From: Pseudomonas lundensis
GTDB lineage: Bacteria > Pseudomonadota > Gammaproteobacteria > Pseudomonadales > Pseudomonadaceae
Direction of reading: 5' to 3'
Assembly: GCF_001042985.1 (NCBI RefSeq)
Contig: NZ_JYKY01000001.1
Span: 329,881-393,880 of the forward strand
DNA: 64,000 nucleotides
The notes below the pieces were generated by a model. That model was given only the letters and a program-made list of their open reading frames with translations. It made no database searches and was not told the DNA's origin. Positions within the stretch are counted from its first letter, which is position 1. Each line of letters starts with the position of its first letter. Positions 37,199-45,193 of the stretch are shown here, piece after piece. Both the position numbers and the translations under genes were made by a program.

Positions 37199-38716
37199 CT
37201 ACGTGGCCTTGTCTTCACGCCCGCGCAGCACCTGATTGGGCATTGCCAGCGCCGCGCCGAGCCCCAGCAACGAAAACGCGGCGCTGATGCTCAGCAGGTG
37301 GCGGAAGGTGATTTGCAGCTCGGCCCGCAGGTTATCCAGTGCCGGGCCTTGCACCGCGTTCAGGCCATCGAGCAGCACATTCCCCGTACTGCCTTCACCC
37401 AGCAACGGGCGGCCCATGACCGGGGTGCTCAGCGAGTCGTGCAGTAACGCCAACAGCAGCGCCGACATCAAGGCCACGCCCACGGCGCCCCCCAGCGAAC
37501 GAAACAGGTTGGTGGTGCTGGTGGCCACGCCGATATCGCGTTGCGCCACCGAATTTTGCGCGCCCACCAATGACGTGGGAAATTGCATGCCCGAAGCGAT
37601 TCCGCTCAACAGCATGAACACCCCGCTCAAGAGTTCCGCGCCCGGCGGGCTGTAGGCCATGCCCAAAATGGCGAACGGCATCAGCGCGGCGCCGCCCAGA
37701 ATCATCGGCTTGTAATACCCGGTCACCGACGTCATGCGCCCGGCCACATACGCGCCGATGGGCAAGCCCATTGCCAGCGGCAACAAGTGCAGGGCCGCGC
37801 TGTCTGCCCCGGCACCGGTGATGCTTTGGTAACGCAATGGCATCAACACCACCAGCGAGATGGCCTGAAAGCTGGTGAAAAATACCGTGCACCAGCACAA
37901 CACGGCATTGCGATTGGCAAACAAGTGCATCGGCAGCAGTGGCTCGCGCGCCCGATGCTCGTGCCACACAAACAGCAGCAGGGCGAACACTGCCGCGCCC
38001 AGCAGCATCAGCACCTGATCGCTGCGCCAGCTGTGGCCCTGACCGATAAAGGTGATGCCCAGCAGCAGCGAGGTCAGGCCGACGATCATCAAGACCGTGC
38101 CCAGGTAATCAATGATCGGCGTGCACTGCGCAATCGGCAGGCCCACCAGCGTGCGACTGGCAATCCACCATGACACCAGCCCCAGCGGCAGGTTGATCCA
38201 AAACACCCAGCGCCACGACAGGTATTGCGTCATGAAACCGCCCAACACGGGCCCGGCGACACTGGCCAACGCGTACATGCCGCTGAAGTAGCCCTGATAA
38301 CGGCCGCGTTCGCGTGGTGGCACGATGTCGCCGATGATCGCCTGACTCACCGAGATCATGCCGCCAGCGCCAATGCCCTGAATGATCCGCGCCAGCACCA
38401 GTTGCTCCATGTTTTGCGCCACCCCGCAAAACAACGACGCCAGGGTGAACAGGCCCATGCCAAACAGCATCAAGCGGCGCCTGCCGTACAAATCACCGAG
38501 CTTGCCGTAAATCGGCACGGCCACGGTCATGGCCACCATGTAGCCGGAAATCACCCACGCCAGTTGGCTGACATCCTTGAACTGTGCCGAAATGGCAGGC
38601 ATGGACACGGCAACGATGGTTTGATCCAGCGCACCCAGGAAAATGGCCAGCATCAAGGCCACGAGGATACTGCGAATGGCGGGTTTGGACGGGGCGGATT
38701 GATTCAGGCTGGTCAT
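37199..38716 (-). CDS. MFS multidrug transporter, DHA2 (EmrB/QacA) family
   Basis: 505 residues with 14 predicted membrane segments. Signature segments: LDQTIVAVSMPAI in TM1 (motif D1), GKLGDLYGRRR in the loop 2-3 (motif A), LARIIQGIGAGG, and QGYFSGMYALASVAGPVLGGF (motif C). Drives drug or metabolite export by proton exchange. No membrane-fusion partner gene is next to it, so it is probably a single-component pump. Convergent with the coiled-coil gene, 17 bases apart. Confidence 0.85.
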   Translation of the reverse strand: MTSLNQSAPSKPAIRSILVALMLAIFLGALDQTIVAVSMPAISAQFKDVSQLAWVISGYMVAMTVAVPIYGKLGDLYGRRRLMLFGMGLFTLASLFCGVAQNMEQLVLARIIQGIGAGGMISVSQAIIGDIVPPRERGRYQGYFSGMYALASVAGPVLGGFMTQYLSWRWVFWINLPLGLVSWWIASRTLVGLPIAQCTPIIDYLGTVLMIVGLTSLLLGITFIGQGHSWRSDQVLMLLGAAVFALLLFVWHEHRAREPLLPMHLFANRNAVLCWCTVFFTSFQAISLVVLMPLRYQSITGAGADSAALHLLPLAMGLPIGAYVAGRMTSVTGYYKPMILGGAALMPFAILGMAYSPPGAELLSGVFMLLSGIASGMQFPTSLVGAQNSVAQRDIGVATSTTNLFRSLGGAVGVALMSALLLALLHDSLSTPVMGRPLLGEGSTGNVLLDGLNAVQGPALDNLRAELQITFRHLLSISAAFSLLGLGAALAMPNQVLRGREDKAT

Positions 38717-38851
38717 CAGTACACCTGTAGGCGCAAAGGCACAGGCGCGGTGGCCTGTGGCGGAATGCCGCCCAGTGTACTGGATAGCTCGCTAACGAAC
38801 AGGCGCAAAAAAAGGCGCAGTCGTCACTCCATCAACGGCTGCACCAATTGT

Positions 38852-39028
38852 TTATCTCAACGCGCTGAATGCGGCATTCAACGAATTGCAATGCTCGCCC
38901 TGGCAACTGGCGGTAAATCGAGGGGAGAGGCGCGTTTGCTCGGCGCGGTAACACGCGCTGGCAAACAGTACAGCGGCAGCAAACACAACAAACGCGGTCA
39001 TGCATCTGGTTTTTGTTTTCGTGGTCAT
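38852..39028 (-). CDS. Small hypothetical protein with membrane segment
   Basis: 58 residues from the ATG at 39028, which has AGGAG 9 bases upstream. N-terminal basic stretch (TTKTKTR), hydrophobic segment AFVVFAAAVLFASAC, and a polar tail containing two closely spaced Cys (SCQGEHC). The ribosome site and the signal-like segment support a real gene. Function unknown. Confidence 0.5.
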   Translation of the reverse strand: MTTKTKTRCMTAFVVFAAAVLFASACYRAEQTRLSPRFTASCQGEHCNSLNAAFSALR

Positions 39029-39146
39029 GGCAGTCATCTCCTGATACCTAGACGTCACACTTTTGAGGCTAGTTCAGACCCTCGGACTTGCCACGCCAGT
39101 TGTACGACTGCTCCTGTAAGCCTTCATCCCTCAAATGGACTAGGCC

Positions 39147-40052
39147 TTACAAACCTTTGTCCCACGCAGGCTCCGGGGTGAAGCGTTGCGCCAGAAAGTC
39201 CAGCATGCTGCGCAACGCGGCGGGCATGTGTTTGCGCGAGGCGTAGACCGCATAAATATTCATGACCCGGGGTTCGGCGTCGGGCAACAAACGCACCAGG
39301 TCCCCGCGCTGCACATGCACCCCGGCCTGGTAGCTGGGCAGGAGAGAAACCCCCGCGCCAGACAGCGTGGCGCTGAGCAGCGTGCTGGCTTCGTTGGCGC
39401 TGATATTGCCCTGCACCGGCACCGACAGTTCTTCGCCCTCACAGGTGAAATGCCACAGGCTTTTGCCGAAATAGGAGTGGGTCAGGCAGTTGTGCTGGCT
39501 CAAGTCATCCACTTGTTGAGGGGCCGGGTGCTCGCGCAGATACGCGGGCGAGGCACACAGCACCGAGCGACAAACGGTCAGTTGGCGTGCAATCAGGCTG
39601 GGGTCAAGCTCCCGGCTGGTGCGAATAGCAAGGTCAATGCGTTCATCCACCAAATTCACCGTGCGGTCGAGCATTTGCAGGTCAATGGTCACGCCGGGGT
39701 TGAGGCGCACATAGTCGGTCACGGCTGCTGCCAGTTGCGATTGCCCGAATGACGTACTGACGCTGATGCGCAGCAGGCCCCGTGGCGTATCCCCGGCCGA
39801 GCCCACGGCGGCCTGCATGTCCTCGGACAGCTCCAGCATCTGCCGACAACGCGGCAGCGTTTCATTGCCGGCGGCAGTCAGGCTCAGTTTGCGCGTGGTG
39901 CGATGCAGCAGCCGCGCGCCCACCCACGCTTCAAGCTCGGCCAGGTAGCGCGACACCACCGGCCGCGACAGGTCCAGATGATCGGCCGCCGCTGACTGGC
40001 TGCCGAGATCGACGACGGTGACGAATACCCGCATTGCATTAAGACGGTCCAT
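39147..40052 (-). CDS. LysR-family transcriptional regulator
   Basis: 301 residues. Winged helix at residues 1-60 (MDRLNAMRVFVTVVDLGSQSAAADHLDLSRPVVSRYLAELE) and a substrate-binding-like effector domain. The MDRLNAMRVFV type is common among LysR regulators of small oxidoreductase or efflux genes. It is divergent from the MBL-fold gene at 40167, which is its most likely target. Confidence 0.85.
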   Translation of the reverse strand: MDRLNAMRVFVTVVDLGSQSAAADHLDLSRPVVSRYLAELEAWVGARLLHRTTRKLSLTAAGNETLPRCRQMLELSEDMQAAVGSAGDTPRGLLRISVSTSFGQSQLAAAVTDYVRLNPGVTIDLQMLDRTVNLVDERIDLAIRTSRELDPSLIARQLTVCRSVLCASPAYLREHPAPQQVDDLSQHNCLTHSYFGKSLWHFTCEGEELSVPVQGNISANEASTLLSATLSGAGVSLLPSYQAGVHVQRGDLVRLLPDAEPRVMNIYAVYASRKHMPAALRSMLDFLAQRFTPEPAWDKGL

Positions 40053-40166
40053 GATCTGCCCGATTTCTGAAACAAACTATGTCGCAGCATCGCATTTTTT
40101 AACGCTGATCGGGCTACTAAGCTGTGTTCATCGCCACTCACGGCCTTTTGATTCAGGACACCGCCC

Positions 40167-41051
40167 ATGACCGTATTTTCAACCTTGCGTCGTTTGTTCC
40201 TCGGTGCCGTTGCGCTGGGCTTTGCCGCACAGGCTGGCGCCGCGCCCGCGCCCCTCACGCTGGACGTGTACAACCCCGGCGCTGCGGCGATTTTCCCGGT
40301 GTCGTCGGTGCTGGTGAGCGGTGACAAGGACGCCATTCTGATCGATGCCCAATTTGGCAAAGCTCAGGCCCAACACGTCGTGGACAAGATCCGCGCCAGC
40401 GGTAAGCACCTGACCACCATCTACATCAGCCACGGCGACCCGGATTACTACTTCGGCCTGCAAACCCTGACCGACGCGTTCCCCGACGCCCAGGTGCTGG
40501 CCTCCGCGCCGACGGTTGAGCACATCACTAAGACCAAGGACGCCAAGCTGGCATTCTGGGGCCCGCAAATGGGCGTGGATGTTCCGAGCACACTGATTGT
40601 GCCGGACGTGCTCAAAGGCAACAGCTTGCAACTCGAAGGCCGCGATCTGGAAGTGATCGGGCTCAACGGCAAACAGCCGGACCGCAGTTTTGTGTGGATT
40701 CCTTCGCTCAAAGCCGTGGTGGGCGGGGTGGTCGTGGCCGATAACATTCACGTGTGGATGGCCGACACGCAAACGCCTCAGTCACACAAGCAATGGTTGT
40801 CTACGCTCAAGCGCATCGACAGCCTGCAACCCGAAGTGGTGGTGCCCGGGCATTACGTGGGTGAGAACGACCGCTCAGTCAGCGCGGTGCACTTTACCCG
40901 CGATTACATCAAGGCGTTCGATGAAGAAACCCTCAAGGCCAAGGATTCGTCCGAGCTGATTGCCGCGATGAAAAAACGCTACCCGGATCTGGGCGAAGCC
41001 TCTTCGCTGGAACTGAGCGCCAAAGTGGCCAAAGGCGAAATGAAGTGGTGA
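40167..41051 (+). CDS. Exported MBL-fold hydrolase
   Basis: 294 residues with an N-terminal signal peptide (FLGAVALGFAAQAGA, cleavage near residue 27). Metallo-beta-lactamase fold with KDAILIDAQFG, then the zinc motif in a changed form: SHGDPDYYFG instead of SHxHxDHxxG, so two of the usual His ligands are missing. Later ligand positions are visible (VADNIHVWMAD; VVPGHYVGEND). Substrate unknown; activity uncertain. Followed after 43 bases by an NAD(P)-binding oxidoreductase on the same strand and probably cotranscribed. Confidence 0.78.
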   Translation: MTVFSTLRRLFLGAVALGFAAQAGAAPAPLTLDVYNPGAAAIFPVSSVLVSGDKDAILIDAQFGKAQAQHVVDKIRASGKHLTTIYISHGDPDYYFGLQTLTDAFPDAQVLASAPTVEHITKTKDAKLAFWGPQMGVDVPSTLIVPDVLKGNSLQLEGRDLEVIGLNGKQPDRSFVWIPSLKAVVGGVVVADNIHVWMADTQTPQSHKQWLSTLKRIDSLQPEVVVPGHYVGENDRSVSAVHFTRDYIKAFDEETLKAKDSSELIAAMKKRYPDLGEASSLELSAKVAKGEMKW

Positions 41052-41094
41052 TTCAAGCGTTTAGTGAAAACTGTCCATTCAACAGGAGACCCTC

Positions 41095-41709
41095 ATGAGC
41101 ACGATTGCAATTATCGGTGCCACCGGACGTGCAGGCAGCCAACTGCTGGAAGAAGCCCTGCGCCGCGGTCATAGCGTGATCGCCATTGCGCGTCACGCCT
41201 CAAAAATCGGCCACCGTGAGCACGTGGTCACCAAGGACGTGGACGTCCACGATGCCCAGGCACTGCAAGAGGCCGTGGCAGGCAGCGACGTGGTGTTGAG
41301 TGCCGCGCATTTCTCGACGTTGCCCGTGGAAGCCATTATCGAACCGGTGAAAAAAGCAGGAGTGAAACGCTTGCTGTTTGTCGGCGGCGCCGGTTCGTTG
41401 TTGCTGCCCGATGGCACCAAAGTCATCGACAGCGAGGGTTTCCCGGAGGAGTACAAGCCAGAAGCTACAGCGGGAGGGCGGTACCTGGAGACATTGCGCA
41501 AAGAACAGGACCTGGACTGGACCTTCCTGTCGCCATCGGCCGAATTTGTCGAAGGCGAGCGCACCGGTAAGTTCCGTCTGGGCAAGGACCACCTGCTGTT
41601 TGGCGCCGACGGCAAAAGCTGGATCACCTTCGCTGACTTCGCCATCGCTCTGCTGGATGAAGTCGAGCACCCGGCGCATTCACGCCAGCGCTTTACCGTC
41701 GGCTACTGA
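41095..41709 (+). CDS. NAD(P)-binding oxidoreductase (NmrA/atypical SDR)
   Basis: 204 residues. IIGATGRAGSQLLEEALRRGHSV is the GxxGxxG dinucleotide site; VVLSAAHFST and FVGGAGSLLLPDG follow. Proteins of this size are annotated as NAD(P)H-binding epimerase-like enzymes. ACAGGAGA precedes the ATG. Probably under the divergent LysR regulator with the MBL gene. No substrate is apparent. Confidence 0.8.
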   Translation: MSTIAIIGATGRAGSQLLEEALRRGHSVIAIARHASKIGHREHVVTKDVDVHDAQALQEAVAGSDVVLSAAHFSTLPVEAIIEPVKKAGVKRLLFVGGAGSLLLPDGTKVIDSEGFPEEYKPEATAGGRYLETLRKEQDLDWTFLSPSAEFVEGERTGKFRLGKDHLLFGADGKSWITFADFAIALLDEVEHPAHSRQRFTVGY

Positions 41710-41750
41710 TCCTGAACCCTGACCAGGCCCCGGCGCAGCAGTCGCCGGGC

Positions 41751-42680
41751 CTATAAACCCATCCGCAGGCGCGCCAGGTCCCGCACCGGAGGCGCGCCAA
41801 ACTGGCGGCTGTACTCACGGCTGAACTGCGACGGGCTTTCGTACCCCACCCGATACCCTGCCGCCGACGCATCTAGCCCTTCGCTGAGCATCAGGCGCCG
41901 CGCCTCGTTGAGGCGCAGTTGTTTCTGGTATTGCAGCGGGCTCATGGCGGTCATGGCCTTGAAACGATGGTGCAGGGTCGACACGCTCAGGTTGGCTTCG
42001 CGGGCCAAGTCATCAATGCGCAACGGTTGTTGGAAATGGCCGTTGAGCCACGAGATCGCACGACTCACACGGTGGGTTTGACTGTTCTCGGTCGCGATTT
42101 CATACAGCCGGTAGCCCAAGGGGCTGCGCAGCAAGCGGTACAAAATCTCGCGTCGAATCAGTGGGGCGAGCATGGCGATGTCCCGTGGCGTGTCCAACAG
42201 GCGGGTCAGGCGCAGAAGGGCATCGAGCATGACCTGATCGATGGGTTCGACATACACCCCGCGCCCCGCAGGCCGCGACGGTACGCCAATCGGCCCGGCC
42301 TCGCTGATCAGGGTGGTGATGTCCATCGGATCAATATCCAGGCGCAACGCCAGTACCGGGTGTTGCGGGGAGATTTCCACCACCCGGCCACTGATCGGCA
42401 TCGACACCGACACCACCAGATAATTAAGCGGATCGTAGGCGAAGTACTCATCGGCCAGGCGCACTTCCTTACGGCCCTGGGCGAGGATGCACAGCGCCGG
42501 TTGCGGCAAGCTGGGGGAAAAGTCGCTGGATTGGCTGTAACGCGACATGAACAGCGCGTCGACCCCGGTGGCGCAGGTGCCGTCTTCGTGGGTGTGGCGA
42601 TAAATGAGGTCGGCCAGTTCGATGCGTTTTTCTTCCAGCGCGGCATCAAGCTCGGTCATGGGCGGTTGTAGCGTTGACAT
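41751..42680 (-). CDS. AraC-family transcriptional regulator
   Basis: 309 residues. N-terminal AraC-type ligand domain (TGVDALFMSRYSQSSDFSPSLPQPALCILAQGRKEV) and two helix-turn-helix elements at the C-terminus (RIDDLAREANLSVSTLHHRFKAMTAMSPLQYQKQLRLNEARRLM; AAGYRVGYESPSQFSREYSRQFGAPP). The N-domain is of the arabinose-operon type found next to oxidoreductase genes. It converges with the NAD(P)-binding oxidoreductase gene, which may be its target or not. Confidence 0.87.
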   Translation of the reverse strand: MSTLQPPMTELDAALEEKRIELADLIYRHTHEDGTCATGVDALFMSRYSQSSDFSPSLPQPALCILAQGRKEVRLADEYFAYDPLNYLVVSVSMPISGRVVEISPQHPVLALRLDIDPMDITTLISEAGPIGVPSRPAGRGVYVEPIDQVMLDALLRLTRLLDTPRDIAMLAPLIRREILYRLLRSPLGYRLYEIATENSQTHRVSRAISWLNGHFQQPLRIDDLAREANLSVSTLHHRFKAMTAMSPLQYQKQLRLNEARRLMLSEGLDASAAGYRVGYESPSQFSREYSRQFGAPPVRDLARLRMGL

Positions 42681-43000
42681 GGGAGGCGCGTCCTCATGGG
42701 TGCGACGAAGTCTTCATAGCTTAGGTTTGTGCAAGCCCGAGGGGTAGCCGATTTCTGCCGCAGCCTTGCCTGATCCTGTCAGGGTGCCTGCGTGAAACGT
42801 TCAACTTCGCGTCTTACCGGCGCCTGCTTGCTTGAAATCGCGCTTTTGGGGACCGTGGGGCGGCTGGTGGCGTGGTGGGTTGTTGCGAGACGGTATGCAG
42901 GATTGTGCAAGGGAAGGGCAGGAATCGACTAACGGCTGTGCGCGGCTGCGCCTTACGCTTTGAACCTCCCCTCACGCCCCCAAGATTTGTGGAGGTCTTC

Positions 43001-43330
43001 ATGCCCCAGTCCACTGTTGCCATTCATACGACCCGGGTGCTTGCCCGCGCCGGCTGTTCGGGCCAGGTCGAGGCCTGCCTGAGCCCACTGATTGAACCGA
43101 CGTTACAGATGCAAGGCTGCCTGCACTTCGTGTTGCAGCAATCGCGCAATGAGCCACTGCTGTGGCATGTCGTGGGGTATTGGCAGGATCAGGCGTCGAT
43201 GCTGGCGTACTTTGAGTCCCCGCTGATGCAGGTCTACAGCGTGCTCATGCACAGCCACGTGGTCGATCATCTGGATTTTCAGAGCGACTGCGACGCGGCC
43301 GTTAGCGGCTTGCAGAAACGCGCCGGGTAA
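43001..43330 (+). CDS. Antibiotic-biosynthesis-monooxygenase (ABM) domain protein
   Basis: 109 residues from the ATG at 43001 (GGAGG 8 bases upstream). The pattern VEACLSPLIEPTLQMQGCLHFVLQQSRNEPLLWHVVGYWQDQASMLAYFESPLM is a single ABM ferredoxin-like dimer domain. Members oxidise quinols or bind heme or simply degrade small molecules; no substrate can be assigned. Separate from its neighbours. Confidence 0.7.
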   Translation: MPQSTVAIHTTRVLARAGCSGQVEACLSPLIEPTLQMQGCLHFVLQQSRNEPLLWHVVGYWQDQASMLAYFESPLMQVYSVLMHSHVVDHLDFQSDCDAAVSGLQKRAG

Positions 43331-43371
43331 GCGGGTAGAATGCCGCCTTTTCACAGGCCGGAATCAGAACC

Positions 43372-43605
43372 ATGGCGCGCAAAGAATTCGAGAAGTTTGA
43401 AGCGGTATCGGCAGTCGTCCCTGTAAAACCTGGGACTTACCACGCAGCGATTGCCGTCAAAGCGTTGTATGAAGGCGGAGCACCGCGTTTTCACACGATC
43501 TTGCCGGAGCAGACCTTTGCCACAGCGACAGCGGCCGATGCTGCTGCCGAGCAACAACTGGCCGCCCTGCAAGGCGTCAATGCAGACGCCGAGCTGGTCT
43601 GGTAA
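43372..43605 (+). CDS. Small conserved-type hypothetical protein
   Basis: 77 residues: MARKEFEKFEAVSAVVPVKPGTYHAAIAVKALYEGGAPRFHT... Compact alpha/beta composition, no signal peptide, Ala-rich C-terminal helix. It ends directly next to the converging flavin reductase stop codon (no gap). No family recognised. Confidence 0.65.
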   Translation: MARKEFEKFEAVSAVVPVKPGTYHAAIAVKALYEGGAPRFHTILPEQTFATATAADAAAEQQLAALQGVNADAELVW

Positions 43606-44226
43606 TCAGGTTGGGCGGTGCATTTTGAACAGGGCTTCGGGCCCTAACTGGAAGTAATCCGCCGGGCCGCCACCGCGCAAAATCGGTTCGGCGGCCGCCG
43701 TGTCGTACACCCCGTCTTTAAGCAGGTGTTTGGCGATATGCACCGCCACCACCTCGCCGAGAATCAGCCAGCTCGGCACTAACTGCTGGTCGGCGCGTTG
43801 CAGTTGCACGATCTGCGTCACTTTGCATTCAAACGACACTGGCGTCTGCGCCACGCGCGGCACACTCACCACCCTCGAAGGTGCGGTGGTCAGGCCTGCC
43901 AATTCAAACTCATTGACCTCGGGGCCGACCATGGCACAGCTCTGATTCATGGCTTCAGCCAGCGGGCGCGTGGCCAGGTTCCAGACGAATTCGCCGGTTT
44001 GCTCAATGTTGTTGAGGCTGTCTTTGCGCCCCACGCTGCAAAACCCAATGATCGGCGGAATGTAATTGAACGCATTGAAAAAGCTGTAAGGCGCCAGGTT
44101 GAGGCGGCCTTGGGCATCCTGCGATGAAATCCAGCCGATCGGACGCGGCCCGACAATGGCATTGAACGGATCGTGGGGCAGGCCATGGCCTTGGGAAGGT
44201 TCGTAGAAATGGATATCGTCAGGCAT
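43606..44226 (-). CDS. Flavin reductase-like domain protein
   Basis: 206 residues from the ATG at 44226. Split-barrel flavin-binding fold: NAIVGPRPIGWISSQDAQGRLNLAPYSFFNAFNYIPPIIGFCS at the N-terminus, then SLNNIEQTGEFVWNLAT. Typical of FMN-binding proteins that reduce flavin with NAD(P)H or act with a monooxygenase. No monooxygenase partner gene is next to it except the small ABM protein on the other strand. Confidence 0.82.
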   Translation of the reverse strand: MPDDIHFYEPSQGHGLPHDPFNAIVGPRPIGWISSQDAQGRLNLAPYSFFNAFNYIPPIIGFCSVGRKDSLNNIEQTGEFVWNLATRPLAEAMNQSCAMVGPEVNEFELAGLTTAPSRVVSVPRVAQTPVSFECKVTQIVQLQRADQQLVPSWLILGEVVAVHIAKHLLKDGVYDTAAAEPILRGGGPADYFQLGPEALFKMHRPT

Positions 44227-44456
44227 CACAAGCATCCGCAAACGGCTGATTTAGAAGGGCCCTATAGTGCAAGGCATTGCCCTGAAAGACAAAGTTTGTC
44301 TCCTGGTTCTGCAATCCCTGTCGCAGCCTGAGCCTGCGTTCGCCCAGCCCTGAAACGTTGTTGCACGTCAATACACTCACCCGCCCATCGCTCACAGCCT
44401 TGCCGCCGAACGCAGCCTTGCGAGGCTCGTCAGCGGCGGGAGTGGGCTGCGGTCAA

Positions 44457-44753
44457 TTAGCTGAAGCGTGCGCCTTGTGTGCGGTCGTAGCCATTTTCGG
44501 CAAATGTGGCGGAGTGAGTGCGGTCGTAGCCATCTTCGGCGAATGTGGCGGAATGCGTATGGTCGAAGCCATCTTCAGCAAACGTGGCCGAGTGAGTGCG
44601 GTCATAGCCATCCGCGGCAAAGGTGGCCGACCCGGTGCGGCTGTAGCCGTCTTCAGCAAAGCTCGAAGAATGGGTGCGGTCATAACCGTCTGCTGCAAAC
44701 GCATTCAAAGCCAGTACAGAGAGGGCGGTGGCGAGGATCATTCGGGTTTTCAT
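44457..44753 (-). CDS. Secreted protein made of six 13-residue repeats
   Basis: 98 residues with AAGGAG 7 bases before the ATG. Signal peptide MKTRMILATALSVLALNAFA (Ala-Phe-Ala cleavage site). The predicted mature part, residues 21-98, is exactly 78 residues: six copies of a 13-residue unit close to ADGYDRTHSATFA, with the variable positions at 1, 4-5, 8-9 and the end. Asp/Gly/Tyr/Arg/Thr/His dominate; no Cys. The DNA shows the matching 39-bp periodicity. Function unknown: metal binding, adhesion or a multi-copy peptide precursor are possible. No processing enzyme or transporter gene is adjacent. Confidence 0.75.
   Translation of the reverse strand: MKTRMILATALSVLALNAFAADGYDRTHSSSFAEDGYSRTGSATFAADGYDRTHSATFAEDGFDHTHSATFAEDGYDRTHSATFAENGYDRTQGARFS
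44466..44699 (-). repeat. Six tandem 39-bp repeats inside the small secreted-protein gene
   Basis: Each 39-bp unit encodes one 13-residue repeat. Units 3 to 5 are the most alike at the DNA level, and the outer units are more diverged, as in arrays that grow by unequal exchange. Confidence 0.85.
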
Positions 44754-45193
44754 GGTGGTGCTCCTTGTTGCGTGTTGGGGATGTTGTGTCTCGATGGGTT
44801 CAGATTACGCCGATCAAATAGATTAAAAAGCGCAAAAAATGGCGCTTAAATATCGTTTTATTCGATATATAGAGGCAAGACTCTCTAAAGGCCGCACGCA
44901 ACATCTGGGCGATTAACCCTGAAGGCTTCGGTCATCGGAATAGCGCTGAATGTGAAGCAGAGTGTGCAGGAGGCGAATTAACTGACAATTAATTCAGGTA
45001 ATTCTTGCGGGGTAGGCGGGCTCGACTGACTCGCCGTCTTTGCGACGGGCACCCCGGGCGACAGTCAGGGAAAAAGCGAGGCGGGATGATGCCTGGAAAA
45101 CCGACAACCGGCCGCCGGTGGCCGGTGGCCGAGTTGTCGTGAACTGAACCCTCCGTGCAGGCGCTCACGGGCGCCTGCACGGGGTAACAGCGG
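44754..45193. other. 440-bp spacer without a recognised gene
   Basis: Contains a dyad ATATCG-N7-CGATAT at 44850-44868, a small AAGCGC/GCGCTT hairpin just before it, and a 12-bp hairpin at 45153-45182. A 63-codon minus-strand frame (44989-45180) has no supporting features. The dyad has the T-N11-A-like layout of LysR-type operators and sits about 100 bases upstream of the repeat-protein gene. Confidence 0.5.
45153..45182. repeat. 12-bp perfect inverted repeat downstream of kgtP
   Basis: CCGTGCAGGCGC and GCGCCTGCACGG around a 6-base loop, 12 bases after the permease stop. No T-run on either side; may protect the mRNA 3' end. Confidence 0.65.

Noticed and set aside
44466..44699. Regular 39-bp periodicity suggesting a CRISPR array
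   Set aside because: The repeats are contiguous without unique spacers and encode an in-frame 13-residue protein repeat.
44989..45180. 63-codon minus-strand frame downstream of kgtP
   Set aside because: No ribosome site, Pro/Arg-rich shadow composition, and it overlaps the 12-bp hairpin.
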